A program made the position numbers and the translations under genes. DNA of 64,000 bases from Lonepinella sp042485795 (GTDB lineage: Bacteria; Pseudomonadota; Gammaproteobacteria; Enterobacterales; Pasteurellaceae), in contig NZ_CP169368.1 of NCBI RefSeq assembly GCF_042485795.1, positions 1,550,001 through 1,614,000 of the forward strand. Direction: 5' to 3'. The notes below the pieces were generated by a model, which did no database searches, was not told the origin of the DNA, and saw only the letters and a list, made by a program, of their open reading frames with translations. This document shows, piece after piece, positions 8,812-16,416 of this stretch (its first letter is position 1; each line of letters opens with the position of its first letter).

Positions 8812-9357
8812 TTATTCGTTGCTGTGTAAATGTAGAAAAGGTTTCAACACTTTCACACACCGATCCACCACCTCATCAAAACTACCATCGATATCAATGG
8901 CAATTACATCGGGTTCATCGGCTTGTGGAATTTCCAAGGTATCAAATTGGCTTTTCAGCATCTCTTCTTTCATAAAATGCCCTTTGCGTTGTTTCATTCG
9001 CTGCAAAATCAGCTCAAAACTGCCGTGCAAAAAAATAAATTTTACGTTCTTATTGCCCTCTCTGATCAAATCACGGTATTTTTTCTTTAAGGCAGAACAC
9101 ACAATTATGCCTTTTTCGCTTTTTTGTTCCAAACTAAAAGCGGCATCTCGGATACGTTCTAGCCAAGGCAAGCGATCTTCATCATTAAGCGGATGCCCTT
9201 GTCCCATTTTGATAATATTGGCTCTCGGGTGTAAATCATCACCGTCTATCAGTTTTAACCCCAATTTATTTGCCACTGCCGTACCAACGGAAGTTTTGCC
9301 TGTGCTGGAAACGCCCATTAAGATAAAACTTGAGCCTTGGCATGTTGTTTCACTCAT
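8812..9357 (-). CDS. gntK: Gluconokinase
   Basis: GntK phosphorylates gluconate to 6-phosphogluconate, feeding the pentose phosphate and Entner-Doudoroff routes. The 181-residue protein has the P-loop GVSSTGKTS (residues 15-23), DGDDLHPRANIIKMGQGHPLND, CSALKKKYRD and the RKGHFM lid, all typical of bacterial gluconokinase. The start at 9357 has AAGGA seven bases upstream. It is divergent from gntP across a control region with operators for GntR and CRP. Confidence 0.94.
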   Translation of the reverse strand: MSETTCQGSSFILMGVSSTGKTSVGTAVANKLGLKLIDGDDLHPRANIIKMGQGHPLNDEDRLPWLERIRDAAFSLEQKSEKGIIVCSALKKKYRDLIREGNKNVKFIFLHGSFELILQRMKQRKGHFMKEEMLKSQFDTLEIPQADEPDVIAIDIDGSFDEVVDRCVKVLKPFLHLHSNE

Positions 9358-9413
9358 CAAATTTTCCTTTTAAATTTTGAATTTACTCTATTCTAACCAA
9401 AAATTTCACAACT

Positions 9414-9429
9414 AGGTTACTGGTAACAT
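9414..9429. promoter_or_regulatory. GntR operator, gntK side
   Basis: AGGTTACTGGTAACAT is a near-perfect palindrome of the form (A)TGTTAC-N2-GTAACA(T), the operator type known for the E. coli gluconate repressor. It lies about 57-72 bp upstream of the gntK start. Confidence 0.8.
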
Positions 9430-9433
9430 TTAT

Positions 9434-9455
9434 TTTTGTGATCCAGATCACTAAT
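9434..9455. promoter_or_regulatory. CRP binding site, gntK side
   Basis: The core TGTGA-N6-TCACT (9437-9452) differs from the CRP consensus TGTGA-N6-TCACA by one base, with T-rich and A/T flanks. It fits activation of gluconate genes by cAMP-CRP. Confidence 0.8.
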
Positions 9456-9495
9456 TTTTATTTTTCATTGACTAAATTTTAACTATTTTTTGAAA

Positions 9496-9517
9496 GAATG
9501 TGAGGTCTGTCACAATT
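9496..9517. promoter_or_regulatory. CRP binding site, gntP side
   Basis: A perfect core TGTGA-N6-TCACA (9499-9514). Its centre lies about 86 bp before the gntP start codon, suitable for activating the gntP promoter. Confidence 0.85.
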
Positions 9518-9555
9518 CTAGCAAAATATTCTTTACCTAATTTAGAAAAATTAGT

Positions 9556-9571
9556 ATGTTACCAGTAACAA
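9556..9571. promoter_or_regulatory. GntR operator, gntP side
   Basis: ATGTTACCAGTAACAA matches the same palindrome as the operator near gntK. It lies 21 bp before the gntP start codon, between the CRP site and the ribosome-binding site, a good place to block transcription. Confidence 0.85.
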
Positions 9572-9592
9572 TATCATCATAAGGAGAACACA

Positions 9593-10942
9593 ATGTTAAT
9601 TTTAACCCTTATTGCATCAATTACTCTGTTACTTGTACTTATCATCAAGTTCAGAGTTCATGCTTTTGTGGCATTAGTTCTAGTCAGTTTGTTGACCGCT
9701 TCGGTCACGGATATACCTATCAATAAAATTCTCCCCACAATGTTAAACGGCTTTGGTGGAACGCTTGCCAGCGTAGCATTGTTAGTGGGTTTAGGGGCAA
9801 TGATTGGGCGTTTGCTTGAAATTACAGGTGGTGCCAAAGTGCTTGCTGACACATTAATCAATAAATTTGGTGAAGAAAAAGCCCCATTTGCGTTAGGTGT
9901 AGCATCGTTACTATTCGGCTTCCCAATCTTCTTTGATGCTGGTTTAGTGGTGATGTTGCCAATTATCTTTAGCGTAGCAAAACAATTTGGCGGTTCATTA
10001 TTTCGTTATGCGTTCCCTGCAGCGGGAGCATTTGCGGTAACACACGCTTTCTTACCTCCACATCCTGGTCCTGTGGCATCAGGGGATTTATTAGGGGCAA
10101 ATATCGGTTTGCTCACCCTAATTGGTATTGTCATCGCCCTACCGACTTGGTATTTTGCAGCTTATTTATACAGCACATTCTTGGGACGAAAACTCCAATT
10201 ACCGTTACCAAAATCCTTTCTAAATGCAGCACCAATCAATGAAACTGCGGTATTAAATCCACCAAGTTTCCGCAAAGTTATGTTTATTTTGTTACTTCCA
10301 CTTTGCTTAATTATGTTGGATACCGTGTTAAATACATTCGCTGTCATGAAATTAATTGACGGTTCTGCACTGTGGGTGGAAAGCCTACGGTTACTCGGTA
10401 AAACGCCTGTCGCCTTACTCATTACGTTATTAGTTACCATCATTTTATAGAAAGAACAACGTAGTGTGGAACAAATTGAAAAAATTTGCGACAACGCCTT
10501 AGGTCCAATTTGTGTTATTGTGTTAGTGACGGGTGCTGGCGGAATGTTTGGTGGTGTATTGCGTGCAAGTGGTATCGGTGATGTATTATCGAATATGCTC
10601 TCCGATACGGGTATGCCTGTGATTGTCGCCGCATTCTTAATTTCCACTGCCTTGCGTGTAGCTCAAGGTTCAGCGACAGTAGCAATTACTACTACATCAG
10701 CATTAATCGCCCCAACAGTCGCCGTCACCACAGGATTAAGCGAATTTGATTTATGTTTTATCGTAATTTCCATTGCATCTGGTGCAACGGTACTTTCTCA
10801 CGTCAACGACAGTGGTTTCTGGCTCATCAGCCGCTTCCTTGAAATTGATACCAAAACAATGTTTAAAACGTGGACTGCACTAGAAACCTTAATTGGCTTG
10901 GTAGGATTTGGGTTGTCTGTGGTTGGTAGTATTATTCTTTAA
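9593..10942 (+). pseudogene. gntP: Gluconate:H+ symporter (GntP family) split by an in-frame amber codon
   Basis: The whole frame from 9593 to 10942 has 449 codons before its normal stop, the usual length of GntP/GntT permeases, with many hydrophobic segments and the family pattern HPGPVASGDLLGANIGL. One codon, number 286 (TAG at 10448-10450), interrupts it between TIIL and KEQRSVEQIEK. The frame is the same on both sides, so this is a point nonsense change, not a frameshift. The downstream part (ATLSHVNDSGFWL-like end of the family) is well preserved, so the change is recent, or it is read through, or it is a sequencing error. The 285-residue product alone would lack about a third of the membrane segments. 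AAGGAG precedes the start. Confidence 0.88.
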
Positions 10943-10959
10943 TTTATTGATTTAGATGA

Positions 10960-10993
10960 AAAAACTGCGATAGAAAATACCGCAGTTTTTACT
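10960..10993. terminator. Bidirectional terminator between gntP and yoaH-like gene
   Basis: Ten-bp stem AAAAACTGCG/CGCAGTTTTT (10960-10969 with 10981-10990). A/T runs on both sides make it usable from either strand; it includes the yoaH stop codon. Confidence 0.85.
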
Positions 10994-11144
10994 TTTCATC
11001 TCTATCAAATTCTTTACGCAACTGCTCCGCTACCATTTTAATCGCCTGCCCAACTGGAATCCCTTGCTCCATTAACTTTTGGATTTGCTCCACGGCTTGT
11101 TGTTGCTGTTCATGGGTTAGGCCTAATAATGTGTTATCTAACAT
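10989..11144 (-). CDS. UPF0181 (YoaH-like) small protein
   Basis: A 51-residue protein, too short for most gene callers. LTHEQQQQAVEQIQKLMEQG followed by QAIKMVAEQLR is the hallmark of the UPF0181 family (E. coli YoaH), whose function is unknown. AAGGA lies eight bases before the ATG. It starts ten bases after the stop of the glycosylase-like gene and is probably co-transcribed with it and uvrC. Confidence 0.88.
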   Translation of the reverse strand: MLDNTLLGLTHEQQQQAVEQIQKLMEQGIPVGQAIKMVAEQLRKEFDRDEK

Positions 11145-11154
11145 TTTGTTTTCC

Positions 11155-11742
11155 TTATAAAACACCCGCTAATTTGAAAAAATTTCGGTATGATTCTGCT
11201 TTCTTCTCAAGGCTTAATGGATAAGCCCTTGAAGTTGATGGTAAGCGATATAATTTAAGTTCTCTACCCTCAAATAGGAAATCAATAAATTCATTGGTTT
11301 TTGGTTCTTTTAATTTATCTGGCAGTAAATTACATAATATTTCTGTCGCTTTTCCACCTGTAGTAAAAATCCATTGGCAGTTTGGTAACTGTTTAAGTAC
11401 ATCAGATAAATTGACGGGTTCAATAATCTTCAAAAATTTATCTGATGCGTTACCCTGTTCACGAATGGCTTTGCGTACCGTTGGACAAGTGGCAATATGT
11501 CGTTCAATTAAGAATGATTTAATGCGTTCAGGATCAAAACGTTTTTCATTTTCTACTTGAAAATAGGTTTTATCGTTAAAAAACACTAAGCCATAAATTC
11601 GCCACATATCATTTTGAAAATTCGGGTAATGAAATGCCATACAACGCTTTTCGGTGGTTGGCGGAAAGGTTCCCATCATCATTACTGTCGCTTGTGGCGG
11701 TAACACGGGAGGAAATGGGTGAGTTTCGATGATCGGTTGCAT
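11155..11742 (-). CDS. Uracil-DNA glycosylase superfamily protein
   Basis: A 195-residue protein related to the mismatch/uracil-DNA glycosylase fold. The first motif looks like MGTFPP (water-activating loop) near residue 24, and the C-terminal DNA-binding loop is probably LPSTSRAYPLSLEKKAESY. It would excise a damaged base to start base-excision repair, but the substrate is not evident. Its neighbours, uvrC 11 bp upstream and the yoaH-like gene downstream, make it part of a DNA-repair operon. Confidence 0.72.
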   Translation of the reverse strand: MQPIIETHPFPPVLPPQATVMMMGTFPPTTEKRCMAFHYPNFQNDMWRIYGLVFFNDKTYFQVENEKRFDPERIKSFLIERHIATCPTVRKAIREQGNASDKFLKIIEPVNLSDVLKQLPNCQWIFTTGGKATEILCNLLPDKLKEPKTNEFIDFLFEGRELKLYRLPSTSRAYPLSLEKKAESYRNFFKLAGVL

Positions 11743-11753
11743 AAATGGTTACT

Positions 11754-13580
11754 CTAGCTTTTTAAGGTTTCAAAAATCACTTCCGCCAACGCTTTGGAGA
11801 TCCCTGGGACGCTGGCAATTTCATCTAAGGTTGCTTTTTTCACCCCTTGCATACCGCCGAGATATTTTAACAAGGCTTGGCGGCGTTTTGCTCCTACGCC
11901 TGCAATGGTTTCTAAGCCACTTTGGGTAAAGGCTTTTTGACGTTTTTTGCGGTGTCCTGTGATGGCGTGGTGGTGGCTTTCATCGCGGATTTGTTGAATT
12001 AAATGCAACGCTAAATCATCGGGATCAAGATGAATTTCTTTACCGAACTTGCTTAAAATCAGGGTTTCTTGCCCTGCTCGGCGATCCACGCCTTTTGCCA
12101 CACCGATTAAGTGCGGTCTTTTTTTATCCCATTTTACATTTAACTGTTCAAACACTTGCAAAGCCCGATTTAATTGCCCTTTGCCGCCGTCAATAAAAAT
12201 CACATCAGGGATTTTGTCGGTTTCTAGCTCTCGATCATAGCGTTTTTTCAGGGCTTGTTCCATGGCTGCATAGTCATCGCCGCCAGTGATGCCCTCAATA
12301 TTAAAACGGCGATAATCGGATTTTAATGCTCCGTTTTCATTGAATACCACGCAAGATGCCACGGTTTGTTTTCCCATCGTATGACTAATATCAAAACATT
12401 CCATCCGCTGAATTTTTTCAATACCGAGCAGATGTTGTAAGGCTTGATAACGTTCGCTCATTAAACTGGTTTCTTTTAATTTCAGGCTCAACGCTGCTTT
12501 AGCGTTCATTTGGGCGAGCTGTAAATATTTGCTTTTGTTGCCTTTTACCGCATCTTGAATAACGACTTTGCGACCCGCTTGCTCACTAAGCAAGGTTTCC
12601 AATTCAGATTTTTCGTCTAATTTATGATCTACTACAATGGTATTCGGCACGGTTCGCCCTTGGTGAGCTTGCAAATAAAATTGTCCTACAAAAGTTGCGG
12701 TCAACTCGCTCAAATCTGTATTGGCTGGTACTTTGGGGAAATAACTACGATTGCCTAATACCTTTCCTTGCCGAATAAACAGCACCTGTACGCAGGCTAC
12801 GCCCAACTGGTAAGCAATGGCAATAATATCCATATCGTCTAGGCGATCTTGGCTGACAAATTGTTTTTCAATAATGGATCGCACAGCTTGAATTTGATCT
12901 CGATAACGTGCCGCATTTTCAAAATCCAACGTAGCACTTGCCTTTTCCATTTTGCCGATTAAATGCTCTAGCACTTGGCTATCTTTACCTTGCAAAAACA
13001 AACGTGCATATTCCACTTGGGCATTATATTCTTCGTCTGTCACCAATCCATTCACACAAGGAGCAGCACAACGCCCGATTTGGTATTGTAAACAAGGACG
13101 AGAACGGTTGTTATATACAGAATTTTCACATTGTCGCACGGGGAATAATTTTTGTAACAAAGACAAGGTTTCACGCACTGCTCCTGCGTGAGGATAAGGT
13201 CCAAAATATTCCCCAGCAATTTTCTTTGAACCTCGATAGGCGGTCAATCTCGGATGGCGCTCTTTGGTCAGCAAAATATAAGGATAGGATTTATCATCAC
13301 GCAACAACACGTTATAACGTGGTTGATAGGTTTTAATGTAATTATGTTCGAGCAACAGGGCTTCGGTTTCAGAACTGGTAATCGTGGTTTCAATACGATA
13401 AATGGCTGCAACTAATGCCTCGGTCTTTTTACTGGATAAATTTGCACGAAAATAACTGGTAAGGCGTTTTTTCAGATCCTTAGCTTTTCCCACATAAATC
13501 ACCGTATCGGTGTTATCGAACATACGATAAACACCGGGACTGTGAGTAACGTTTTTGAGAAAAGATTTGTGATCGAACAT
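11754..13580 (-). CDS. uvrC: Excinuclease ABC subunit C
   Basis: UvrC makes both incisions around a bulky DNA lesion in nucleotide excision repair. The 608 residues contain the GIY-YIG nuclease (GVYRMF...VIYVGKAKDLKKRL, residues about 15-45), the CRPCLQYQIGRCAAPC cysteine cluster, a UVR domain near residues 203-238, the RNase H-like nuclease (ECFDISHTMG, FIDGGKGQLN), and C-terminal helix-hairpin-helix motifs (IAGVGAKRRQALL, VPGISKALAEVI). Just upstream lies the terminator of the candidate antisense RNA. A TTGATG-N17-TATTAT promoter on the minus strand, with the -10 at 13636-13641, could serve uvrC. Confidence 0.97.
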   Translation of the reverse strand: MFDHKSFLKNVTHSPGVYRMFDNTDTVIYVGKAKDLKKRLTSYFRANLSSKKTEALVAAIYRIETTITSSETEALLLEHNYIKTYQPRYNVLLRDDKSYPYILLTKERHPRLTAYRGSKKIAGEYFGPYPHAGAVRETLSLLQKLFPVRQCENSVYNNRSRPCLQYQIGRCAAPCVNGLVTDEEYNAQVEYARLFLQGKDSQVLEHLIGKMEKASATLDFENAARYRDQIQAVRSIIEKQFVSQDRLDDMDIIAIAYQLGVACVQVLFIRQGKVLGNRSYFPKVPANTDLSELTATFVGQFYLQAHQGRTVPNTIVVDHKLDEKSELETLLSEQAGRKVVIQDAVKGNKSKYLQLAQMNAKAALSLKLKETSLMSERYQALQHLLGIEKIQRMECFDISHTMGKQTVASCVVFNENGALKSDYRRFNIEGITGGDDYAAMEQALKKRYDRELETDKIPDVIFIDGGKGQLNRALQVFEQLNVKWDKKRPHLIGVAKGVDRRAGQETLILSKFGKEIHLDPDDLALHLIQQIRDESHHHAITGHRKKRQKAFTQSGLETIAGVGAKRRQALLKYLGGMQGVKKATLDEIASVPGISKALAEVIFETLKS

Positions 13581-13605
13581 AATAATTATCTTGTGATGAA
13601 AAACA

Positions 13606-13633
13606 AAAACCTTGTACTTATATACAAGGTTTT
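13606..13633 (-). terminator. Terminator hairpin of the antisense RNA, upstream of uvrC
   Basis: AAAACCTTGTA (13606-13616) pairs with TACAAGGTTTT (13623-13633), loop of six. Read on the minus strand it is followed by TGTTTTTC, a usable T-tract. It overlaps the plus-strand promoter of the small gene. Confidence 0.7.
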
Positions 13634-13640
13634 ATATAAT
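13612..13640 (+). promoter_or_regulatory. Predicted promoter of the small hydrophobic peptide mRNA
   Basis: TTGTAC (13612-13617), a 17-bp spacer and a perfect TATAAT (13635-13640). RNA would start near 13647, at the base of a hairpin CTTTTGAT/ATCAAAAG (13648-13655 with 13660-13667), leaving a leader of about 115 nt before the start codon. Confidence 0.55.
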
Positions 13641-13673
13641 ACGCCAGCTTTTGATAAACATCAAAAGTAGGTG

Positions 13674-13723
13674 GATCTGCATCGCAATCCGCCAGTTTGC
13701 CCCTGACGGGTTGCAAGCAGATC
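13674..13723. other. Long hairpin in the leader/antisense overlap
   Basis: GATCTGC (13674-13680) pairs with GCAGATC (13717-13723), and inside it GCAATCC (13684-13690) pairs with GGGTTGC (13708-13714, one G-T pair). Both strands of this segment would be transcribed, so each RNA would present a complementary stem-loop, a typical start point for sense-antisense pairing. Confidence 0.7.
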
Positions 13724-13760
13724 TTTATTGTTTAGTTTTTTTACCAATAAGGATAAAAAT

Positions 13761-13853
13761 ATGAAACTAAAAACTATATTAATTATAGTTAAATGGTTGA
13801 TTATTGTGCTGCTTTGTGTATCGCTCAAGGGTGATACCACTGGCATGATGTAG
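13761..13853 (+). CDS. Candidate type I toxin: 30-residue hydrophobic peptide
   Basis: A 30-codon gene with start ATG at 13761, AAGGA nine bases upstream and stop TAG. The peptide has a positively charged N-terminus (MKLKTILIIVKW), a single membrane segment (about residues 5-21, LIIVLLCV) and a short polar end (SLKGDTTGMM). Length, charge and hydrophobicity resemble membrane-active type I toxins such as TisB or ZorO, without a sequence match that I recognise. It has its own promoter, a long structured leader and its own terminator, and an antisense transcript is predicted over its start. It could also be a non-toxic small membrane protein. Confidence 0.55.
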   Translation: MKLKTILIIVKWLIIVLLCVSLKGDTTGMM

Positions 13854-13872
13854 CATTCATCTCATTTAACTC

Positions 13873-13910
13873 AAAGGAACAATTTTGTCGAAGAAATTGT
13901 TCCTTTTTAT
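13873..13910 (+). terminator. Terminator of the small peptide mRNA
   Basis: A 13-bp perfect stem AAAGGAACAATTT/AAATTGTTCCTTT (13873-13885 with 13894-13906), loop of eight, then TT and an A/T-rich tail. The mRNA would be about 260 nt. Confidence 0.8.
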
Positions 13911-13937
13911 TATGCCAAATCACCCAACAGATTGCAA

Positions 13938-14741
13938 CTAATGATATTGTTTACCAATATTAAAAGTTAATGTGGCGTAATGTTTTGCCACTTGGCATTG
14001 GGTTGGATCTTTAAACTGTACTTCATAAGTGACTTGAGCTTTCCAAAAACCTTGACGTAATGGAATAATATTTACCGAACCATCTTCAGCAGTAACATCA
14101 GAAAAGGCTTGAGCTTCCACTTTGTGGGTTTTGCTATTATCTGCCGTGTCAAAACCATCAAAGGTCGCTGTTAAGGTTACATTTGGTAACGGTTCACCAC
14201 GATAAAGTACCTTGACTTTAAATAAATCACTCACATTAATATTAGCTGGATTATCCATCGGCACAATTTCCAGTTCATGACCAACTTGCTTGGTAATCAC
14301 ATCAATGCCTGCACTTTCATGTCCCACATTGACAATATTTTTACCATACATTGAAGTCAGTTCACAATAGGTTGCATTAGCAGTTTCTTTCATATCAGCT
14401 TGTTTCCAGCCCTCTGCATTTTTCGACCAAAAGGTCGGTTTATATTCCGCTGCGACAATATAGCTCCCCTCTTGCACAGGCTTTTCTGTTTCAAAATGGT
14501 AATTTTTATCGCCCTTTTGCACTAATTTTTGTTTGCCTTGCTGAGTAAGCAACACCATACCACGATCGAAGAAATGCAAACGTTTTTCAGGAATTTGTTC
14601 TAATGTGGGAAATTCACCATACCCCAAATCTGCTTTTAAAATTTCATCACCATGTGTGTGATCCGTTACCACCCAAACACGGTGAGCCTGAGCAGAAACA
14701 GCTAAAGAGCATAATAACGTTGCGAGAAGTGCTTTTTTCAT
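13938..14741 (-). CDS. Periplasmic DUF4198 protein, NikK-like metal-binding candidate
   Basis: A 267-residue exported protein. The signal peptide (MKKALLATLL...AVSAQA) should be cut after residue 19, leaving histidine as the first mature residue (HRVWVVTDHTHGDE), a pattern seen in NikK, the DUF4198 nickel-binding partner of ECF nickel transporters in Pasteurellaceae. The C-terminal half has an Ig-like carboxypeptidase-regulatory fold (LYRGEPLPNVTLTATFDG, EDGSVNIIPLRQGFW). The transporter genes that would confirm a nickel role are not next to it, so function is inferred from the family. Confidence 0.7.
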   Translation of the reverse strand: MKKALLATLLCSLAVSAQAHRVWVVTDHTHGDEILKADLGYGEFPTLEQIPEKRLHFFDRGMVLLTQQGKQKLVQKGDKNYHFETEKPVQEGSYIVAAEYKPTFWSKNAEGWKQADMKETANATYCELTSMYGKNIVNVGHESAGIDVITKQVGHELEIVPMDNPANINVSDLFKVKVLYRGEPLPNVTLTATFDGFDTADNSKTHKVEAQAFSDVTAEDGSVNIIPLRQGFWKAQVTYEVQFKDPTQCQVAKHYATLTFNIGKQYH

Positions 14742-14774
14742 AAGATACCTACTTGTCTAATTAATTTTTGAATT

Positions 14775-14801
14775 TACTTATTTTTCTATAAAAAATAAGT
14801 A
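14775..14801. promoter_or_regulatory. A/T-rich inverted repeat upstream of the DUF4198 gene
   Basis: TACTTATTTTT (14775-14785) and AAAAATAAGTA (14791-14801) are an 11-bp perfect inverted repeat, 34 bp before the start codon. It could be an operator for a metal regulator or just a hairpin in the leader. It does not match the NikR consensus I know. Confidence 0.4.
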
Positions 14802-14885
14802 GCCATGTTAATGGATTTAAATTCACTTGTAAAGCAATATGAAAGAGAAATGACGATGAATAATTGGGATTATTAATTTATGATA

Positions 14886-14909
14886 CAAAAAAAGGGCTTT
14901 CGCCCTTAT
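14886..14909 (-). terminator. Terminator of the YidB-like gene
   Basis: AAGGGC-GAAA-GCCCTT on the minus strand, a stable GNRA-capped stem, followed by seven T (plus 14887-14893). Confidence 0.9.
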
Positions 14910-14927
14910 TTAGTGAGAGGTAATGAC

Positions 14928-15554
14928 TTATTTAAAAAAATTATTCAAGACCGAACCAATATCACGAGCCAATTCATTATTTGCACTCGGTTCTTTGGTT
15001 TGGCTGGTTTGGGTTGGTTGATTTAACAGTTGCCCAAGCAAATCACCTAATCCACCTTGTGATGAAGATTGTGTATTGGATGATTGTTTACCGCCTAACA
15101 TACTGCCCAGCCCACCAATAAGATCATCTAAGCCAAAGCCATTATCTTGCTGTTGAACTGTTTCTGCTTGTTGTGCCAAAATATCGGTTGAAACACCCCC
15201 CTCACGACCTTTTGGAGTCAACATATCGATCACTTGTGGTAAAGCCTGTGAGAGAATATCTTGAGCTTGTGATTTATCTACACCAGCTTGTTCTGCCACT
15301 TGGTCAATGGTTTCATCACCAAAAACCTCATTAACCTGTTCAGCATTTAAAGGTTCATTTTTACCCGTACCGATCCACGAATTGAGTAAATCCTCCAAAC
15401 CGCCTTGTTGTAACTGGTTAAAAATCCCCTCCATTCCACCCTGTTTTTTTAATAATCCACCAAGTACATCAGTAATCACTGATGACGAAGTAGCATTATT
15501 TGAACTACCACCTAATATATTGCTTAATACAGAACCTATAATTTTGTCTAACAT
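14928..15554 (-). CDS. YidB/DUF937 family protein
   Basis: A 208-residue protein with a DUF937 domain: MLDKIIGSVLSNILGG, glycine-rich GGLLKKQGGMEGIFNQLQQGGLEDLLNSWIG and NEVFGDETIDQVAEQAGVDKSQAQDILSQALPQVIDML-like helices in the first 120 residues. The rest is a Gln/Ser/Gly-rich tail. No signal peptide is visible. The function of this family is not established. It has its own terminator; the upstream neighbour kdsB is 88 bp away. Confidence 0.78.
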   Translation of the reverse strand: MLDKIIGSVLSNILGGSSNNATSSSVITDVLGGLLKKQGGMEGIFNQLQQGGLEDLLNSWIGTGKNEPLNAEQVNEVFGDETIDQVAEQAGVDKSQAQDILSQALPQVIDMLTPKGREGGVSTDILAQQAETVQQQDNGFGLDDLIGGLGSMLGGKQSSNTQSSSQGGLGDLLGQLLNQPTQTSQTKEPSANNELARDIGSVLNNFFK

Positions 15555-15642
15555 AAAACCCTCTTAATTAAAAATAACAGATAAAATACATTACATACTA
15601 ACGATATAATAGAGAGAAAATTCGCTATTTCCGTTCAAAAAA

Positions 15643-16416
15643 CTATCCTAAAATTAACCGCACTTTTGCCAAATCTTCAGGCGTATCCACCCCTACCGCA
15701 GGAACTTCTTTTGCCCGTTCAACGTGAATCCGTTCGCCGTTCCATAACACACGTAACTGTTCTAGGCTTTCTATTTGTTCTAATGCTGTTGATTGCCATT
15801 GTACATATTGTTTGATAAAACCTGCTCGGTAAGCGTAAATACCAATATGTCGCAAGTAATGAGGTTGTAATTTTAATTCGGCTTGAGTTAGCTCACCTTT
15901 TTGTAAAAGAGCAAATTGATCACGATCCCAAGGAATCACCGCACGAGAGAAATATAAAACGTAACCGTCTTTATCGGTTAATACTTTCACTGCATTCGGA
16001 TTAAATAATTCTTTTGGGTCATCAATATTGACCGCAAGGCTTGCCATATTTACTTGATATTTTTGTAAATTTTCTGCCACCTGTTGCACAATAACAGGTG
16101 GAATTAACGGTTCATCACCTTGAATATTCACAATAATTTCATCGTCTGGCAAACCTAATTTTTCTACTACTTCGGCAAGGCGTTCTGTACCTGAATTATG
16201 TTTTTCGGAAGTCATACAAACTTCACCCCCAAAATGAACCACCGCTTGAGCCACTTGCTCATTGTCAGTTGCTACAATTACACGGCTTGCACCTGATTGT
16301 TGGGCTTTTTCCCATACGTGTTGAATCATCGGCTTGCCTGCAATATCGGCAAGAGGTTTACCAGGTAAACGACTTGAAGCAAAACGGGCTGGAATAATTA
16401 CACTAAAATTTGTCAT
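15643..16416 (-). CDS. kdsB: CMP-Kdo synthetase
   Basis: KdsB activates Kdo with CTP for addition to lipid A. The 257 residues show the N-terminal nucleotide-binding signature FSVIIPARFASSRLPGKPL, then NIQGDEPLIPP and the C-terminal LRVLWNGERIHVE. The start at 16416 overlaps the lpxK stop by four bases (ATGA), so the genes are translationally coupled. It is the last gene of rec2-msbA-lpxK-kdsB. Confidence 0.96.
   Translation of the reverse strand: MTNFSVIIPARFASSRLPGKPLADIAGKPMIQHVWEKAQQSGASRVIVATDNEQVAQAVVHFGGEVCMTSEKHNSGTERLAEVVEKLGLPDDEIIVNIQGDEPLIPPVIVQQVAENLQKYQVNMASLAVNIDDPKELFNPNAVKVLTDKDGYVLYFSRAVIPWDRDQFALLQKGELTQAELKLQPHYLRHIGIYAYRAGFIKQYVQWQSTALEQIESLEQLRVLWNGERIHVERAKEVPAVGVDTPEDLAKVRLILG

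Larger units (their letters stand above)
13597..13775 (-). ncRNA. Candidate antisense RNA (type I antitoxin)
   Basis: On the minus strand a perfect -10 box TATAAT (plus positions 13782-13787), with a weak AGCACA -35 at 17 bp, would start RNA near 13775. An 11-bp hairpin followed by a T-rich tract (13633 down to about 13597) would end it. The roughly 180-nt RNA would be complementary to the ribosome-binding site, start codon and whole 5' leader of the small plus-strand gene. It contains a strong internal hairpin (13674-13723). No homology was recognised; this is inferred from signals and layout. Confidence 0.5.

Noticed and set aside
8798..9373. A 191-codon plus-strand frame over gntK
   Set aside because: A shadow of gntK, whose P-loop and family motifs are certain.
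13661..13846. A 61-codon frame on the minus strand in the uvrC upstream gap
   Set aside because: It lies over the predicted antisense RNA and its stem-loop; no ribosome-binding site seen; the plus-strand 30-codon gene has better signals.
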